The notes: generated from the letters alone by a model not told the origin. Shown: positions 33,275 through 42,684, counted from the stretch's first letter. The stretch is 64,000 nucleotides of DNA from Streptomyces marispadix (GCF_022524345.1 NZ_JAKWJU010000002.1:5632001-5696000); one strand, 5' to 3'. Program-made: numbers and translations.

Positions 33275-35758
33275 GTGGCATCACCCACCCTTACCCAAGT
33301 GACCTCCTCGCCCGCCTCGTCTGTCTTCGGCCAGCCGGTCACCTTCACCGCCACGGTCACCTCCGTACTGTCCGGCCAAGGCGTCCCGACAGGGACCGTC
33401 ACGTTCGTCATCGCCGGCAGCGGAGGCGGCAGTTTCACGGTGCCTCTCGACTCGAGCGGGAAGGCGACCGTCACCGCGACCTCCCTCGGGACAGGCGCGC
33501 ACGCCGTCACCGCCACCTACAACGGCTCGGCCCAGTTCTCGCGCTCAAGCGGCACGTTCCGGCACGCGGTCCTCAGAGCCGCGACGACCACCGAGGTGTC
33601 GTCATCACCCAACCCGTCCCTGCCGGGGGCACCGGTCACCTTCACCGCCACCGTGACCGCGGTGCCCCCGGGGGCCGGAACACCCGGCGGCACGGTCACC
33701 TTCGTCATCGACGCGCTTCCTTCCATGACCGCGCCGCTCAACGCGAGCGGGAAGGCGACGGTCACCGTTTCCGGGCTGCCGGCCGGGCAGCAACCCGTCG
33801 TCGCCATCTACACCGGCAGCAACAACTTCCTGCCCTCCACGGCCAGCGGCACCCAGGACGTGACGCCGACGAAGAAGCCGACCACCACCACCGTGACGTC
33901 CACGCCGGACCCTTCGGTCTACGGTCAACCGGTCACGCTGAGCGCTTCCGTCGCCCCTGTGCCGCCCGGTACGGGGACCCCCACCGGTACGGTCACCTTC
34001 ACCGTCGACGGCTCCGGCGGAGGCACGTTCACGGCGCCGCTCAACGCGTCCGGTGTCGCCAACGTCAGCCTCGTCACGCTCGGCACCGGCAGCCACAACA
34101 TCGCCGCTGCCTACAACGGCGACGCCGCCTTCGCCTCCTCCGCGGGCAGCGACACTCACACCGTCGACCGGACGGCGACCGCCACCGCGGTCGTCTCCTC
34201 CCCGGACCCTTCGGTCTTCGGCCAGGGCGTCACCTTCACCGCCACCGTCACCTCCGTGCCTCCGGGCGCCGGAGTACCGACGGGCGACGTCGTCTTCACC
34301 GTCGAGGGCGCAGGAACGTTCACTGTGCCGCTGGCCGGGGACGGCACCGCCGCCACCACTCTCGACGCCCTGCCCGCCGGAGATCTCACGGTCACGGCCG
34401 TCTACAGCGGTGACACCGAACACGCCCCCTCTTCCGGCAGCGACACCCACACCGTCGACAAGGCGGCGACCGCCACGACGGTCGTCTCCTCGCCCGATCC
34501 CTCCGTGCCGGGCCAGGGCGTCACCTTCACCGCCACCGTCACCGCAGTGCCTCCGGGCGCCGGAGTACCGACGGGCGACGTCGTCTTCACCATCAGCGGC
34601 GGTCCCACCCTCTCCGCAGGGCTCGCCGGCGGCGTCGCCACCGTCACCACCAGCGCACTCTCGCGCGGGACGCACACGGTCACCGCGGACTACCAGGGAT
34701 CAGCGGACTTCGCCCCGTCCACCGGCACCGACACCCACATCGTCGACGGCGCCTCGACCACGACCTCGGTCACCTCCTCGCCCGACCCCTCGGTCTTCGG
34801 TCAGCCCGTCACCTTCGCCGCGGTCGTCTCACCGGTGGCTCCCGCGACGGGAGTCCCGACAGGCACCGTGACGTTCGACATCGGTGGCACGCCCGCCACG
34901 GCGACCCTCGACTCGAACGGCGTGGCCCGCGTCACCGACAGCACCCTCCACGCTGGTGCTTACTCCGTCACCGCCACCTACAACGGCGACAGCGCGTACA
35001 ACCCGTCCACGGGGTCCGCCACGCACACCGTCGCCCAGGCAGCCACGACCACCGTCGCCGCCTCCAGCCCCGACCCTTCGGTGTTCGGGCAGGCGGTCAC
35101 GTTCACTGCCACGGTGTCTGCGGTGGCGCCGGGTGCGGGCACGCCTACGGGGAGTGTGACTTTCACGGAGAGCAGTGGTGGCACGGTCACCGTGCCGCTG
35201 GATGGGAGCGGTGTCGCCAGTTTCACTTTCGCCGAGCTTCCCGCGGGTACGTACAGCGGCACCGCCACCTACAGCGGAGACGCCGACTTCGCGTCGTCGT
35301 CGGGCAGTGACACGCATGTCGTCAGTCCGGCGGATACCACGACGACGGTCAGCTCGGCGCCTGATCCATCGGTGTTCGGGCAGGCGGTCACCTTCACCGC
35401 TACGGTGTCTGCGGTGGCGCCGGGGGTGCGTGTTCGGGCAGACGGTCACCTTCACCGCGACGGTCTCCCCCGTCCCGCCCGGCGCTGGTACGCCGTCGGG
35501 CACCGTCATCTTCACCGTCGACGGCACCACCACTCTCATCGCGACCCTGGACACCTCCGGTACCGCCACCGTCAGCACCGACGCGCTCGCTGCCGGAAGC
35601 CACACGATCGAAGCCGCCTACGCCGGGAGAGCCGAGGTTCCTCGCCTCGGACGGCAGCGGCACCCACACCGTCGACCAGGCGGCGACCACGACCTCCGTC
35701 TTCAGCGACCCCGACCCGTCCGTCTTCGGGCAGCCGACGACCATCACGGCCCGGGTGA
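33275..35758 (+). CDS. Ig-like repeat protein, first intact segment
   Basis: 827 residues until the first stop. Residues 1 to about 720 contain seven complete Ig-like units and the beginning of an eighth, starting directly with ASPTLTQVTSSPASSVFGQPVTFTATVTS. The eighth unit is cut after VTFTATVSAVAPG near 35430. It jumps into the middle of another unit in a different frame, so the last 110 residues here are out-of-frame Arg/His-rich sequence. Such soluble Ig arrays usually mediate adhesion; binding partner unknown. Confidence 0.7.
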   Translation: MASPTLTQVTSSPASSVFGQPVTFTATVTSVLSGQGVPTGTVTFVIAGSGGGSFTVPLDSSGKATVTATSLGTGAHAVTATYNGSAQFSRSSGTFRHAVLRAATTTEVSSSPNPSLPGAPVTFTATVTAVPPGAGTPGGTVTFVIDALPSMTAPLNASGKATVTVSGLPAGQQPVVAIYTGSNNFLPSTASGTQDVTPTKKPTTTTVTSTPDPSVYGQPVTLSASVAPVPPGTGTPTGTVTFTVDGSGGGTFTAPLNASGVANVSLVTLGTGSHNIAAAYNGDAAFASSAGSDTHTVDRTATATAVVSSPDPSVFGQGVTFTATVTSVPPGAGVPTGDVVFTVEGAGTFTVPLAGDGTAATTLDALPAGDLTVTAVYSGDTEHAPSSGSDTHTVDKAATATTVVSSPDPSVPGQGVTFTATVTAVPPGAGVPTGDVVFTISGGPTLSAGLAGGVATVTTSALSRGTHTVTADYQGSADFAPSTGTDTHIVDGASTTTSVTSSPDPSVFGQPVTFAAVVSPVAPATGVPTGTVTFDIGGTPATATLDSNGVARVTDSTLHAGAYSVTATYNGDSAYNPSTGSATHTVAQAATTTVAASSPDPSVFGQAVTFTATVSAVAPGAGTPTGSVTFTESSGGTVTVPLDGSGVASFTFAELPAGTYSGTATYSGDADFASSSGSDTHVVSPADTTTTVSSAPDPSVFGQAVTFTATVSAVAPGVRVRADGHLHRDGLPRPARRWYAVGHRHLHRRRHHHSHRDPGHLRYRHRQHRRARCRKPHDRSRLRRESRGSSPRTAAAPTPSTRRRPRPPSSATPTRPSSGSRRPSRPG

Positions 35759-35848
35759 CGCCCGTCGCCCCCGGTGCCGGGTCTCCGACCGGGGCCGTCA
35801 CGTTCGTCTTGAGCGGCGGCGGGGGAACGACCACCGTCCCTGCTCGAC

Positions 35849-37474
35849 ATGGACGGCACGGCACAACTCACCCTCGACTCGCTTGCCGCCGGGTCGTATT
35901 CGGTGACCGCCGCCTACAGCGGCGACACCGACTTCGCACCGTCCACGGGGACGGACACCCACACCGTCAACCAGGCCGCGACCACCGTGACCGTCACCGA
36001 CACTCCCGACCCCTCCCCGTCCGGGCAGGTCGTCACCATCAGCGCGACGGTGGCATCGGTCGCACCGGCGCAAGGTACGCCCTCCGGCACGGTCACCTTC
36101 GTGGTCTCCGGCACCGGCGGCGGCACGTTCACCCAGAACCTGGACGCCAACGGGACAGCTCAACTGGCCATCAGCAGCCTCGGCTTGGGCTCGCACACGA
36201 TCACCGCCACCTACAACGGCGCTCCGGATTACGCCGTCGCCAGCGGCACGGCGACCCACACCGTCGAGGTAGAGCCCTCCAACACCACCACCCTCACCTC
36301 GTCGCCGGACCCGTCCGTCTTCGGGCAGCCCGTCACCTTCACCGCCACCGTCACCCCGAGCCAGCCGGGACCGGTACCGACCGGCACCGTCACGCTGGTC
36401 GTCTCCGGGGCCGGTGGCGGCACCTTCACGGCGCCTCTCGACGGCGCCGGGACCGCCCAGTTCACTCTCGACACCCTGGGCGTGGCGACCCACTCCGCCA
36501 CCGCCACCTACAGCGGCGACACCGACTACAGCGCCTCGACCGGCTCCGACACGCACGTCGTCATCCCGGCAGCCACCACCACGACCGTCGACTCCTCGCC
36601 CGATCCGACCCTGTTCGGGCAGCTCGCCACCTTCACCGCCACCGTCGCTCCCGTCCCACCCGGCGCCGGTACGCCATCCGGCACGGTCACCTTCAACATC
36701 GGCGGCACGACCCTCTCCGGGACGCTCGCCGGGGGAACGGCGTCCGTGAGCACCAACTCCCTGCCCGCGGGCACGCATTCGGTGACCGCCACCTACAACG
36801 CCGCAGGCGATCCGAACTTCAACGCTTCCTCCGGCTCCGACACCCACACGGTCAGTCAGGCGGCCACGACCACCACAGTCACCAGCACGCCCGACCCGTC
36901 CGTCTTCGGTCAGACCGCCACTGTCACGGCCCAAGTGGCACCCGTGGCTCCGGGCGCCGGTACACCGACCGGCACGGTCACCTTCACCATCGACGGCGGA
37001 GGGGGAGGAACCACGACCGTCCCCCTCGCAATGGACGGTTCGGCGACGCTGGTCCTCAACTCGCTTGCCGCCGGGTCGCATTCGGTGACCGCCGCCTACA
37101 GCGGCGACACCGACTTCGCCGGTTCCTCCGGCACCGACACCCACACGGTCAACCAGGCGGCCACGACCACCACCGTCTTCACCACCCCCGATCCGACAGT
37201 CTTCGGACAGACCGCCGTGTTCGCCGCCGTGAGCTCCGCAATCGCACCGGGGGCCGGGACACCCACCGGCACCGTCACGTTCGCAATCAGCGGTGGCCCC
37301 ACACTGACCGGAACACTCGACGCCTCCGGAATCGCCGTCGTCACGGCCAACACGCTGCCCCCCCGGCCAATACACCATCACCGGCACCTACAACGGCGAC
37401 AGCACCGACACCGGCGTCCTCCGGCAGACGGACACCCACACCGTCAACCGCGCCAGCGACATCAACGACGCTGA
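35849..37474 (+). CDS. Ig-like repeat protein, second in-frame segment
   Basis: This frame carries about five complete Ig-like units: from MDGTAQLTLDSLAAGSYSVTAAYSGDTDF, through VEVEPSNTTTLTSSPDPSVFGQPVTF, to FAISGGPTLTGTLDASGIAVVTANTL near 37360. There the frame is lost and the last 35 residues are unrelated. The ATG is internal to a unit, so this is not a true start; the segment belongs to the preceding gene. Confidence 0.5.
   Translation: MDGTAQLTLDSLAAGSYSVTAAYSGDTDFAPSTGTDTHTVNQAATTVTVTDTPDPSPSGQVVTISATVASVAPAQGTPSGTVTFVVSGTGGGTFTQNLDANGTAQLAISSLGLGSHTITATYNGAPDYAVASGTATHTVEVEPSNTTTLTSSPDPSVFGQPVTFTATVTPSQPGPVPTGTVTLVVSGAGGGTFTAPLDGAGTAQFTLDTLGVATHSATATYSGDTDYSASTGSDTHVVIPAATTTTVDSSPDPTLFGQLATFTATVAPVPPGAGTPSGTVTFNIGGTTLSGTLAGGTASVSTNSLPAGTHSVTATYNAAGDPNFNASSGSDTHTVSQAATTTTVTSTPDPSVFGQTATVTAQVAPVAPGAGTPTGTVTFTIDGGGGGTTTVPLAMDGSATLVLNSLAAGSHSVTAAYSGDTDFAGSSGTDTHTVNQAATTTTVFTTPDPTVFGQTAVFAAVSSAIAPGAGTPTGTVTFAISGGPTLTGTLDASGIAVVTANTLPPRPIHHHRHLQRRQHRHRRPPADGHPHRQPRQRHQRR
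36063..36690 (+). repeat. Segmental duplication inside the Ig array, copy 1
   Basis: About 630 bp covering two repeat units recurs at a constant offset of 2,652 bp (copy 2 at 38715-39342) with only scattered substitutions. Examples are the VEVEPSNTTTLTSSPDPS and TPSQPGP segments. 2,652 is close to nine 295-bp units, so it looks like a unit-by-unit expansion. Confidence 0.85.
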
Positions 37475-38671
37475 CGTCCTTCCCGGACCCCTCCGTCGTT
37501 CGGGCAAGCGGTCACGTTCACCGCCACGGTCACCGCCGTACCACCGGGCGCGGGCACGCCCACCGGCACCGTCACCATCAGCGGCGACACCGGCGACCCC
37601 GTCACCGTCCCCCTGGACGAAAACGGCGTCGCTACCGGCACCCTTCCCCGACCTTCGCGGCCGGGTCCTACTCCGCCACCGCCACCTACAGCGGGGACAC
37701 CGACTTCGCTCCCTCTTCGGGCAGCGACACCCACACCATCCAACCCGCTCCGACGACGACCGTGGTGACGTCCTCGCCTGATCCTTCGGTGTTCGGGCAG
37801 GCGGTCACCTTCACCGCCACGGTCACCGCCGTGGCCCCTGGAGCGGGCACGCCCACCGGCACCGTCACCTTCGCCCAGAGCGGCGGCGGGACCGTCACGG
37901 TCCCGCTGGACGCGAGCGGCGTCGCCAGCGTCACCTCCGCCCAACTCCCCGCGGGAACCTACAGCGGCATCGCCACCTACAACGGCGATCCGAACTTCAG
38001 CACCTCCAGCGGGACCGACACCCACACCGTCGATCCAGCGGACACGGTCACAACAGTCAACTCCGCACCGGACCCCACCGTCGTGGGCCAAACGGCCACC
38101 TTCACCGCTACGGTCGCTGCGGTGGCGCCCGGTACGGGTACTCCGTACCGGTACGGTCACCTTCACCGTCGACGGCATGACTCTTACCGGGACGCTCGCC
38201 GGGGGGACGGCGTCGGTGAGCACCAACTCCCTGGTTCCGGGGACGCATTCGGTGACGGCCACCTACAACGCGGCAGGTGATCCGAACTTCAACACCTCCA
38301 CCGGCTCCGGCACCCACACCGTCGACCAGGCGGCCACGACCACCACCGTCTTCAGCTCGTCCCAGTCCTTCGGTCTTCGGGCAGCCGGTCACCTTCACCG
38401 CTCCAAGTGGCCCCCGTGGCACCGGGCGCCGGGACACCCACCGGAACCGTCACCTTCGCTCTCAGCGGCGGCGGAGGAAGCACGACGGTTCCCGTGGCCG
38501 TGGACGGAACCGCTCGGCTCACGGTCGACTCACTGCCCGCAGGCGCGTATTCGGTCACCGCCACCTACAGCGGCGATGCCAATTTCGCCTCGTCCAGCGG
38601 CAGTGACTCGCACACCGTCAATCAGGCGGCCACCGCGACGACGGTGACATCCGACACCTGATCCGTCGGCG

Positions 38672-40684
38672 GTGGGACAGACGGTGTCGATCAGTGCGAC
38701 CGTCTCACCGATCGCCCCCGGGGCGGGAACTCCGTCCGGCACGGTCACCTTCGTCGTCTCCGGCACCGGCGGCGGCACGTTCACCCAGAACCTGGACGCC
38801 AACGGGACGGCTCAACTGGCCGTCAGCACCCTCGGCTTGGGCTCGCATACGATCACCGCCACCTACAACGGCGACCCCGATCACAGCGCCTCGACCGGCA
38901 ACGACACTCACACCGTCGAGGTCGAGCCCTCCAACACCACCACCCTCACCTCGTCCCCGGACCCGTCCGCCTTCGGACAGCCCGTCACCTTCACCGCCAC
39001 CGTCACCCCGAGCCAGCCGGGACCGGCACCGACCGGCACCGTCACGCTGGTCGTCTCCGGGACGGGTGGCGGCACCTTCACGGCGCCTCTCGACGGCGCC
39101 GGGACCGCCCAGTTCACCCTCGACACCCTGGGCGTGGCGACCCACTCCGCCACCGCCACCTACAGCGGCGACACCGACTACAGCGCCTCGACCGGCTCCG
39201 ACACCCACACCGTCATCCCGGCAGCCACCACCACGACCGTCGACTCCTCGCCCGATCCGACCCTGTTCGGGCAGCTCGCCACCTTCACCGCCACCGTCGC
39301 TCCCGTCCCGCCCGGCGCCGGTACGCCATCCGGCACGGTCACCTTCACCATCGACGGCACCACCACCCTCACCGGAACACTCGACGCCTCCGGCACCGCC
39401 ACCGTCAGCACCCCCACACTCACCGCCGGAAGCCACACGATCCAAGCCACCTACAACGCCGCCGGAGACACCAACTACAGCACCTCCACCGGCACCGGCA
39501 CCCACACCGTCGACTCCGCAGCCACCACAACCACCGTGGTCAGCGGCCCCAACCCATCGGTCTTCGGGCAGGCTGTCACCGTCACGGCGCTGGTCTCTCC
39601 AGTGGCTCCCGCGACGGGAGTTCCCACGGGTACGGTCACCCTCTCCGTGGCCGGAGGAGGCACCTCCACGGTGCCGGTGGCCCTTGACGGCACGGCACAG
39701 GCCACCTTCAGCTCCCTGCCGCCCGGCAGCCTTCCGGTGACCGCCGCCTACAACGGCGACGCCAACTTCGCTGCGTCGACTGGGACTTCCACCCACCTCG
39801 TCAATCCGGCGGCCACCACGACCGCAGTCGTCAGCACCCCCGACCCCACCTCCTTCGGCCAGACGGCGGCCTTCACGGCCCAAGTGACCGCCACGGCACC
39901 GGGAGCCGGAACACCCACCGGCACCGTCACCTTCACCGTCAGCGGCGGCCCCACACTGACCGGAACACTCGACGCCTCAGGGACCGCCACGGTGAGCACC
40001 GGCGCACTGCCAGTCGGCACCTACACCGTCACCGCCGCCTACAGCGGCGACACCCACTTCCGCACTTCCACCGGCACCGACAGCCACACCGTCAACCGCG
40101 CCCCGACGACCACCACAGTCACCGCCGCCCCCGACCCGTCGTCCTACGGCCAGACGGCCACCTTCACCGCGACGGTCACCTCGAACGTTCCCGGAGCAGG
40201 CACCCCCACCGGCACGGTGACGTTCCTCTTCGACGGCACGACACCGGTCACCGCCCCTCTGGTGAACGGCACGGCCACCGTGACCCGCAGCAACCAGACC
40301 CCCGGTACGCACACGGTCACCGCGAACTACGGCGGATCCTCCGACTTCGCCGCGTCGAGCCAAGCGGGCACCCACACCGTGACCCGAGGAGCGACCACCA
40401 CGACGGTCGTCTCATCGCCCGACCCTTCACCCCCCGGCAGCCTCATCGCCTTCACCGCCACGGTGACGGCCACGCCTCCCGCAACGGGAACGCCTACCGG
40501 GACAGTCACGGTCACGATCGGAGGAAGCGGCGGTGGCACGTTCACCGCGGTACTGGTCGGCGGCGTCGCAACGGTCACCAACAGGGGGCTGTCCGTCGGG
40601 CCTCACGCCATCACCGCCACATACAACGGCGACACCACCTTCTCTCCCTCCACCGGCACCGACACCCACACCGTGAGCCCGTGA
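38672..40684 (+). CDS. Ig-like repeat protein, last intact segment
   Basis: 670 residues with about seven Ig-like units in one frame, ending TATYNGDTTFSPSTGTDTHTVSP and a TGA at 40682. It begins inside a unit (GQTVSISATVSPIAPGAGTPSGTVTF), after frameshifts near 38380 and 38660. Its first 210 residues are nearly a copy of those encoded at 36063-36690. No cell-wall anchor follows the last unit. If expressed alone from the GTG at 38672 it would lack half of its first domain. Confidence 0.55.
   Translation: MGQTVSISATVSPIAPGAGTPSGTVTFVVSGTGGGTFTQNLDANGTAQLAVSTLGLGSHTITATYNGDPDHSASTGNDTHTVEVEPSNTTTLTSSPDPSAFGQPVTFTATVTPSQPGPAPTGTVTLVVSGTGGGTFTAPLDGAGTAQFTLDTLGVATHSATATYSGDTDYSASTGSDTHTVIPAATTTTVDSSPDPTLFGQLATFTATVAPVPPGAGTPSGTVTFTIDGTTTLTGTLDASGTATVSTPTLTAGSHTIQATYNAAGDTNYSTSTGTGTHTVDSAATTTTVVSGPNPSVFGQAVTVTALVSPVAPATGVPTGTVTLSVAGGGTSTVPVALDGTAQATFSSLPPGSLPVTAAYNGDANFAASTGTSTHLVNPAATTTAVVSTPDPTSFGQTAAFTAQVTATAPGAGTPTGTVTFTVSGGPTLTGTLDASGTATVSTGALPVGTYTVTAAYSGDTHFRTSTGTDSHTVNRAPTTTTVTAAPDPSSYGQTATFTATVTSNVPGAGTPTGTVTFLFDGTTPVTAPLVNGTATVTRSNQTPGTHTVTANYGGSSDFAASSQAGTHTVTRGATTTTVVSSPDPSPPGSLIAFTATVTATPPATGTPTGTVTVTIGGSGGGTFTAVLVGGVATVTNRGLSVGPHAITATYNGDTTFSPSTGTDTHTVSP
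38715..39342 (+). repeat. Segmental duplication inside the Ig array, copy 2
   Basis: This is the partner of 36063-36690, offset by 2,652 bp. Positions 36121 and 38773, and 36299 and 38951, align exactly. The protein differs at a few residues, for example V/A in PGPVPTG versus PGPAPTG and AISSLG versus AVSTLG. Confidence 0.85.
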
Positions 40685-40859
40685 CGGGTCCGGATTCGCA
40701 CGTCGTACGCCGGCCGAAGCGCGGGACACGGGTTGCACGGGCGTCGCAGCGTGGTCACGCAGCAGCGGACCCGTAGCCGCACCCCCTTCCGTGGGTCCAG
40801 CGGCGTCCGCAGTCGGCCGCTGCGGTCGGTCCCCCGACTCTCGCCGTCCGCCCCGGCTC

Positions 40860-40890
40860 TTGACCTGGAGTGGACTCCAGGTTGCAGAGT
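40860..40890 (+). promoter_or_regulatory. MerR-type promoter/operator
   Basis: The -35 ttgacc (40860-40865) and -10 cagagt (40885-40890) are 19 bp apart, the over-long spacer characteristic of MerR-controlled promoters. The spacer contains the perfect inverted repeat acctggagt-gg-actccaggt (40863-40882). The MerR start codon follows 7 bp after the -10. Confidence 0.85.
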
Positions 40891-40897
40891 GCTCGCC

Positions 40898-41308
40898 ATG
40901 ACGACGTCTCAGGGGTACGTGAGCATCGGTGAGGCCGCGCGGCAGTCGGGGCTGACCGTGGACACCCTGCGCTACTACGACCGTGAGGGCCTGCTCGGCG
41001 ACCTGCCCCGCGACGCGGGTGGGCGGCGGCTCTTCGACGCGGACGCGCTCGGGCTGCTGGGCGTTCTGGTCGCACTGCGCCGTACCGGGATGCCGATCGA
41101 GGCCGTACGCGAATTCAGCCGGCACTCACGCAGCGGCAACGACGCCACCAGGGCCGCTCGGCTCGCGCTGCTGCGTTCCCACGGCGAACGAGTGCGGGCG
41201 GACCTGCGCCAGCTCCAGGCCGATCTCGAACTCATCGAGTGGAAGGTGGCCGCCTACACGGCGGCCGAGAACGGGCAGGACCCTCCCCCGAGGAAGGACG
41301 TGCCATGA
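40898..41308 (+). CDS. MerR-family transcriptional regulator
   Basis: 136 residues. YVSIGEAARQSGLTVDTLRYYDREGLLGDLPRDAGGRRLFDADALGLLGVLVALRRTGMPIEAVREFSR is the MerR winged-helix and wing region. The remainder is a dimerising coiled coil (LLRSHGERVRADLRQLQADLELIEWKVAAYTAAE). There are no C-terminal Cys residues for metal sensing; the ending resembles regulators of short-chain dehydrogenases that sense organic electrophiles. The ATG at 40898 lies directly behind its own operator-promoter, so it is autoregulated. Its stop overlaps a 19-codon ORF (ATGA), which suggests the original target gene has been lost. Confidence 0.93.
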   Translation: MTTSQGYVSIGEAARQSGLTVDTLRYYDREGLLGDLPRDAGGRRLFDADALGLLGVLVALRRTGMPIEAVREFSRHSRSGNDATRAARLALLRSHGERVRADLRQLQADLELIEWKVAAYTAAENGQDPPPRKDVP

Positions 41309-41364
41309 ACAGGACGACGGACACCACCACGTGGTTCAGCAGACGACCGGGCTTATCCCGCTGA
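41305..41364 (+). CDS. 19-codon ORF coupled to merR, possibly a vestige
   Basis: The ATG at 41305 overlaps the merR stop (ATGA) and the frame ends with TGA at 41362. It encodes MNRTTDTTTWFSRRPGLSR, with no recognised homology. It may be the truncated start of a deleted target gene of the MerR regulator, or chance. Confidence 0.3.
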   Translation: MNRTTDTTTWFSRRPGLSR

Positions 41365-41383
41365 CTGGCAAGAAGGAGATTCC

Positions 41384-41584
41384 GTGTTCCCCATCGAAGG
41401 CCCGATCATCGTGAATGCGATGCGCGAGGCGGGTTCTGCCATGCCGGACGCACCCGTGGCCGACGAAGCACCCCGCAGACCGCGTCGCTCACGGCAGATG
41501 CTGGCCCGTTCACTGCGTTCGCTCGCCGACTGGCTTGAGCCTCCGCGCTGCGTGGAGCCCACCCTGCGACCGCACCCGCGTTAG
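41384..41584 (+). CDS. Small basic protein downstream of merR
   Basis: 66 residues from a GTG at 41384, 6 bp after a strong AAGGAG site. The sequence FPIEGPIIVNAMREAGSAMPDAP ... RRPRRSRQMLARSLRSLADWLEPPR has a central Arg-rich segment and an amphipathic helix near the end. No family recognised. It is co-directional with merR and could be its small target or an unrelated short gene. Confidence rests on the ribosome site and codon use. Confidence 0.5.
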   Translation: MFPIEGPIIVNAMREAGSAMPDAPVADEAPRRPRRSRQMLARSLRSLADWLEPPRCVEPTLRPHPR

Positions 41585-41883
41585 TCCTAATCAGCGCTTC
41601 CCGCAGCAGCACGCCGGTGATCGTTTACGGAGAAGGTTCACGTCTCCTCGCGCGACCGGTCAGGGGCGCGCGCTCGCCGCTACCCGGAACCCGGAACGTG
41701 CTGATGGACGTGGTCCGTTCGACGTGTGCGTGCGCCGCGCGAACGTGATCCGGGCCGTCCGTACGAGCGCTATCGTCGACCCGTCTCCTGAGCACCGCAG
41801 GCCCCTGCGGTGGGCGTGGCCGTACGCACCGAGCCTCCTGGAGGCAGAAAGGGCGTGGCTCACAGCCCGAGCCCAGGTACCCG

Positions 41884-42498
41884 ATGACCGACAAGACCGA
41901 CTTCAAGAAGACCCTCGACAGCTACCGGGCTAAGCGAGGCGAGTTCCGGATTCTGCACCTGCCCGCCATGCGGTATCTGATGGTCGACGGGCACGGCGAT
42001 CCGAACAGTTCACCGGCCTTTGCCGAGGCGCTCGGAGCGCTGTATCCGGTGGCGTACAAGTTGAAGTTCGCCAGCAAGCTGGATCTCGGGCGGGACTACG
42101 TCGTCCCGCCCTTGGAGGGGCTGTGGTGGGCCGAGGACATGGACTCCTTCACGTCCTCGCGTGACAAGTCTCGGTGGGACTGGACGATGATGCTCATGGT
42201 CCCTGACTGGATCGGCCAAGGCATGTTCCAGGCTGCCGTCGAGCAGGCCGGAGCCAAGGCCCCTCCCGTACGTCTCGGCGACGTCCGCCTTGAGTCTCTG
42301 TCCGAGGGCCGGTGCGTGCAGACGCTGCACATCGGGTCGTTCGACGACGAAGCCGAGGTCCTCGAGCGGATGCACCATGAGTTCATCCCCGGCCATGGTC
42401 TTCGCATGGACGGCAAGCACCACGAGATCTACCTCAGCGACTTCCGCAAAGTCGCACCTGAGCGTCTGCGCACCATCCTCAGGCAGCCGGTTCTCTGA
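41884..42498 (+). CDS. GyrI-like small-molecule-binding protein
   Basis: 204 residues. It begins TDKTDFKKTLDSYRAKRGEFRILHLPAMRYLMVDGHGDPNSSPAFAEALGALYPVAYKLKF, the opening strand and helix of the GyrI-like (SHS2/AraC-effector-domain) fold. DRDVRLESLSEGRCVQTLHIGSFDDEAEVLERMHHEF is replaced here by VRLGDVRLESLSEGRCVQTLHIGSFDDE, and the protein ends GLRMDGKHHEIYLSDFRKVAPERLRTILRQPV, typical of the stand-alone family found in actinobacteria and bacilli. The hydrophobic pocket probably binds or hydrolyses small hydrophobic compounds; some members hydrolyse electrophilic metabolites. There is no DNA-binding domain. Confidence 0.88.
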   Translation: MTDKTDFKKTLDSYRAKRGEFRILHLPAMRYLMVDGHGDPNSSPAFAEALGALYPVAYKLKFASKLDLGRDYVVPPLEGLWWAEDMDSFTSSRDKSRWDWTMMLMVPDWIGQGMFQAAVEQAGAKAPPVRLGDVRLESLSEGRCVQTLHIGSFDDEAEVLERMHHEFIPGHGLRMDGKHHEIYLSDFRKVAPERLRTILRQPVL

Positions 42499-42684
42499 AC
42501 GACCGCGGCCACCGGCCGAGCCCGGGAACGGCCACGTTCTTCGACGAGCCCGACCCCGAAGTCATCGGTCAGCGGCCCGAATCGGATCGCGGGTGCTGAC
42601 GTGCGGACGGGAAAGCCATCGCGCTAGGGGCCTGACGAGATCCTGGAGGTTGCGGAGAGGGGCCGCGATCCTGACCGCCCGCCG

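Larger units (their letters stand above)
33275..40684 (+). pseudogene. About 25-domain Ig-like repeat protein gene with at least eight frame changes
   Basis: Tandem bacterial Ig-like (Big_3_5-type) units of about 295 nt, each with TTTTVxSSPDPSVFGQPVTFTATV, GTPTGTVTF, PLDxxGxA and SVTATYxGDxxFxxSSGxDTHTV. The reading frame stays constant from 33275 to about 35430, then shifts near 35430, 35640, 35840, 37360, 37490, 37640, 38145, 38380 and 38660 before running cleanly to 40684. Without these it would be one protein of about 2,470 residues. The GTG at 33275 has GAAAGGGG upstream. There is no signal peptide, transmembrane helix or LPXTG/SpaA-type anchor, so how it could be secreted is unclear. 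Errors in a repetitive assembly are as likely as true decay. Confidence 0.8.

Noticed and set aside
35798..37387. Long minus-strand frames across the Ig array (Gly/Val-rich)
   Set aside because: They are the mirror of a repeated high-GC coding pattern, contain no domain and have no ribosome sites.
33275..40684. CRISPR or satellite array
   Set aside because: Units are about 295 bp, contiguous, and encode Ig-like domains; there are no short identical repeats with unique spacers and no cas genes.
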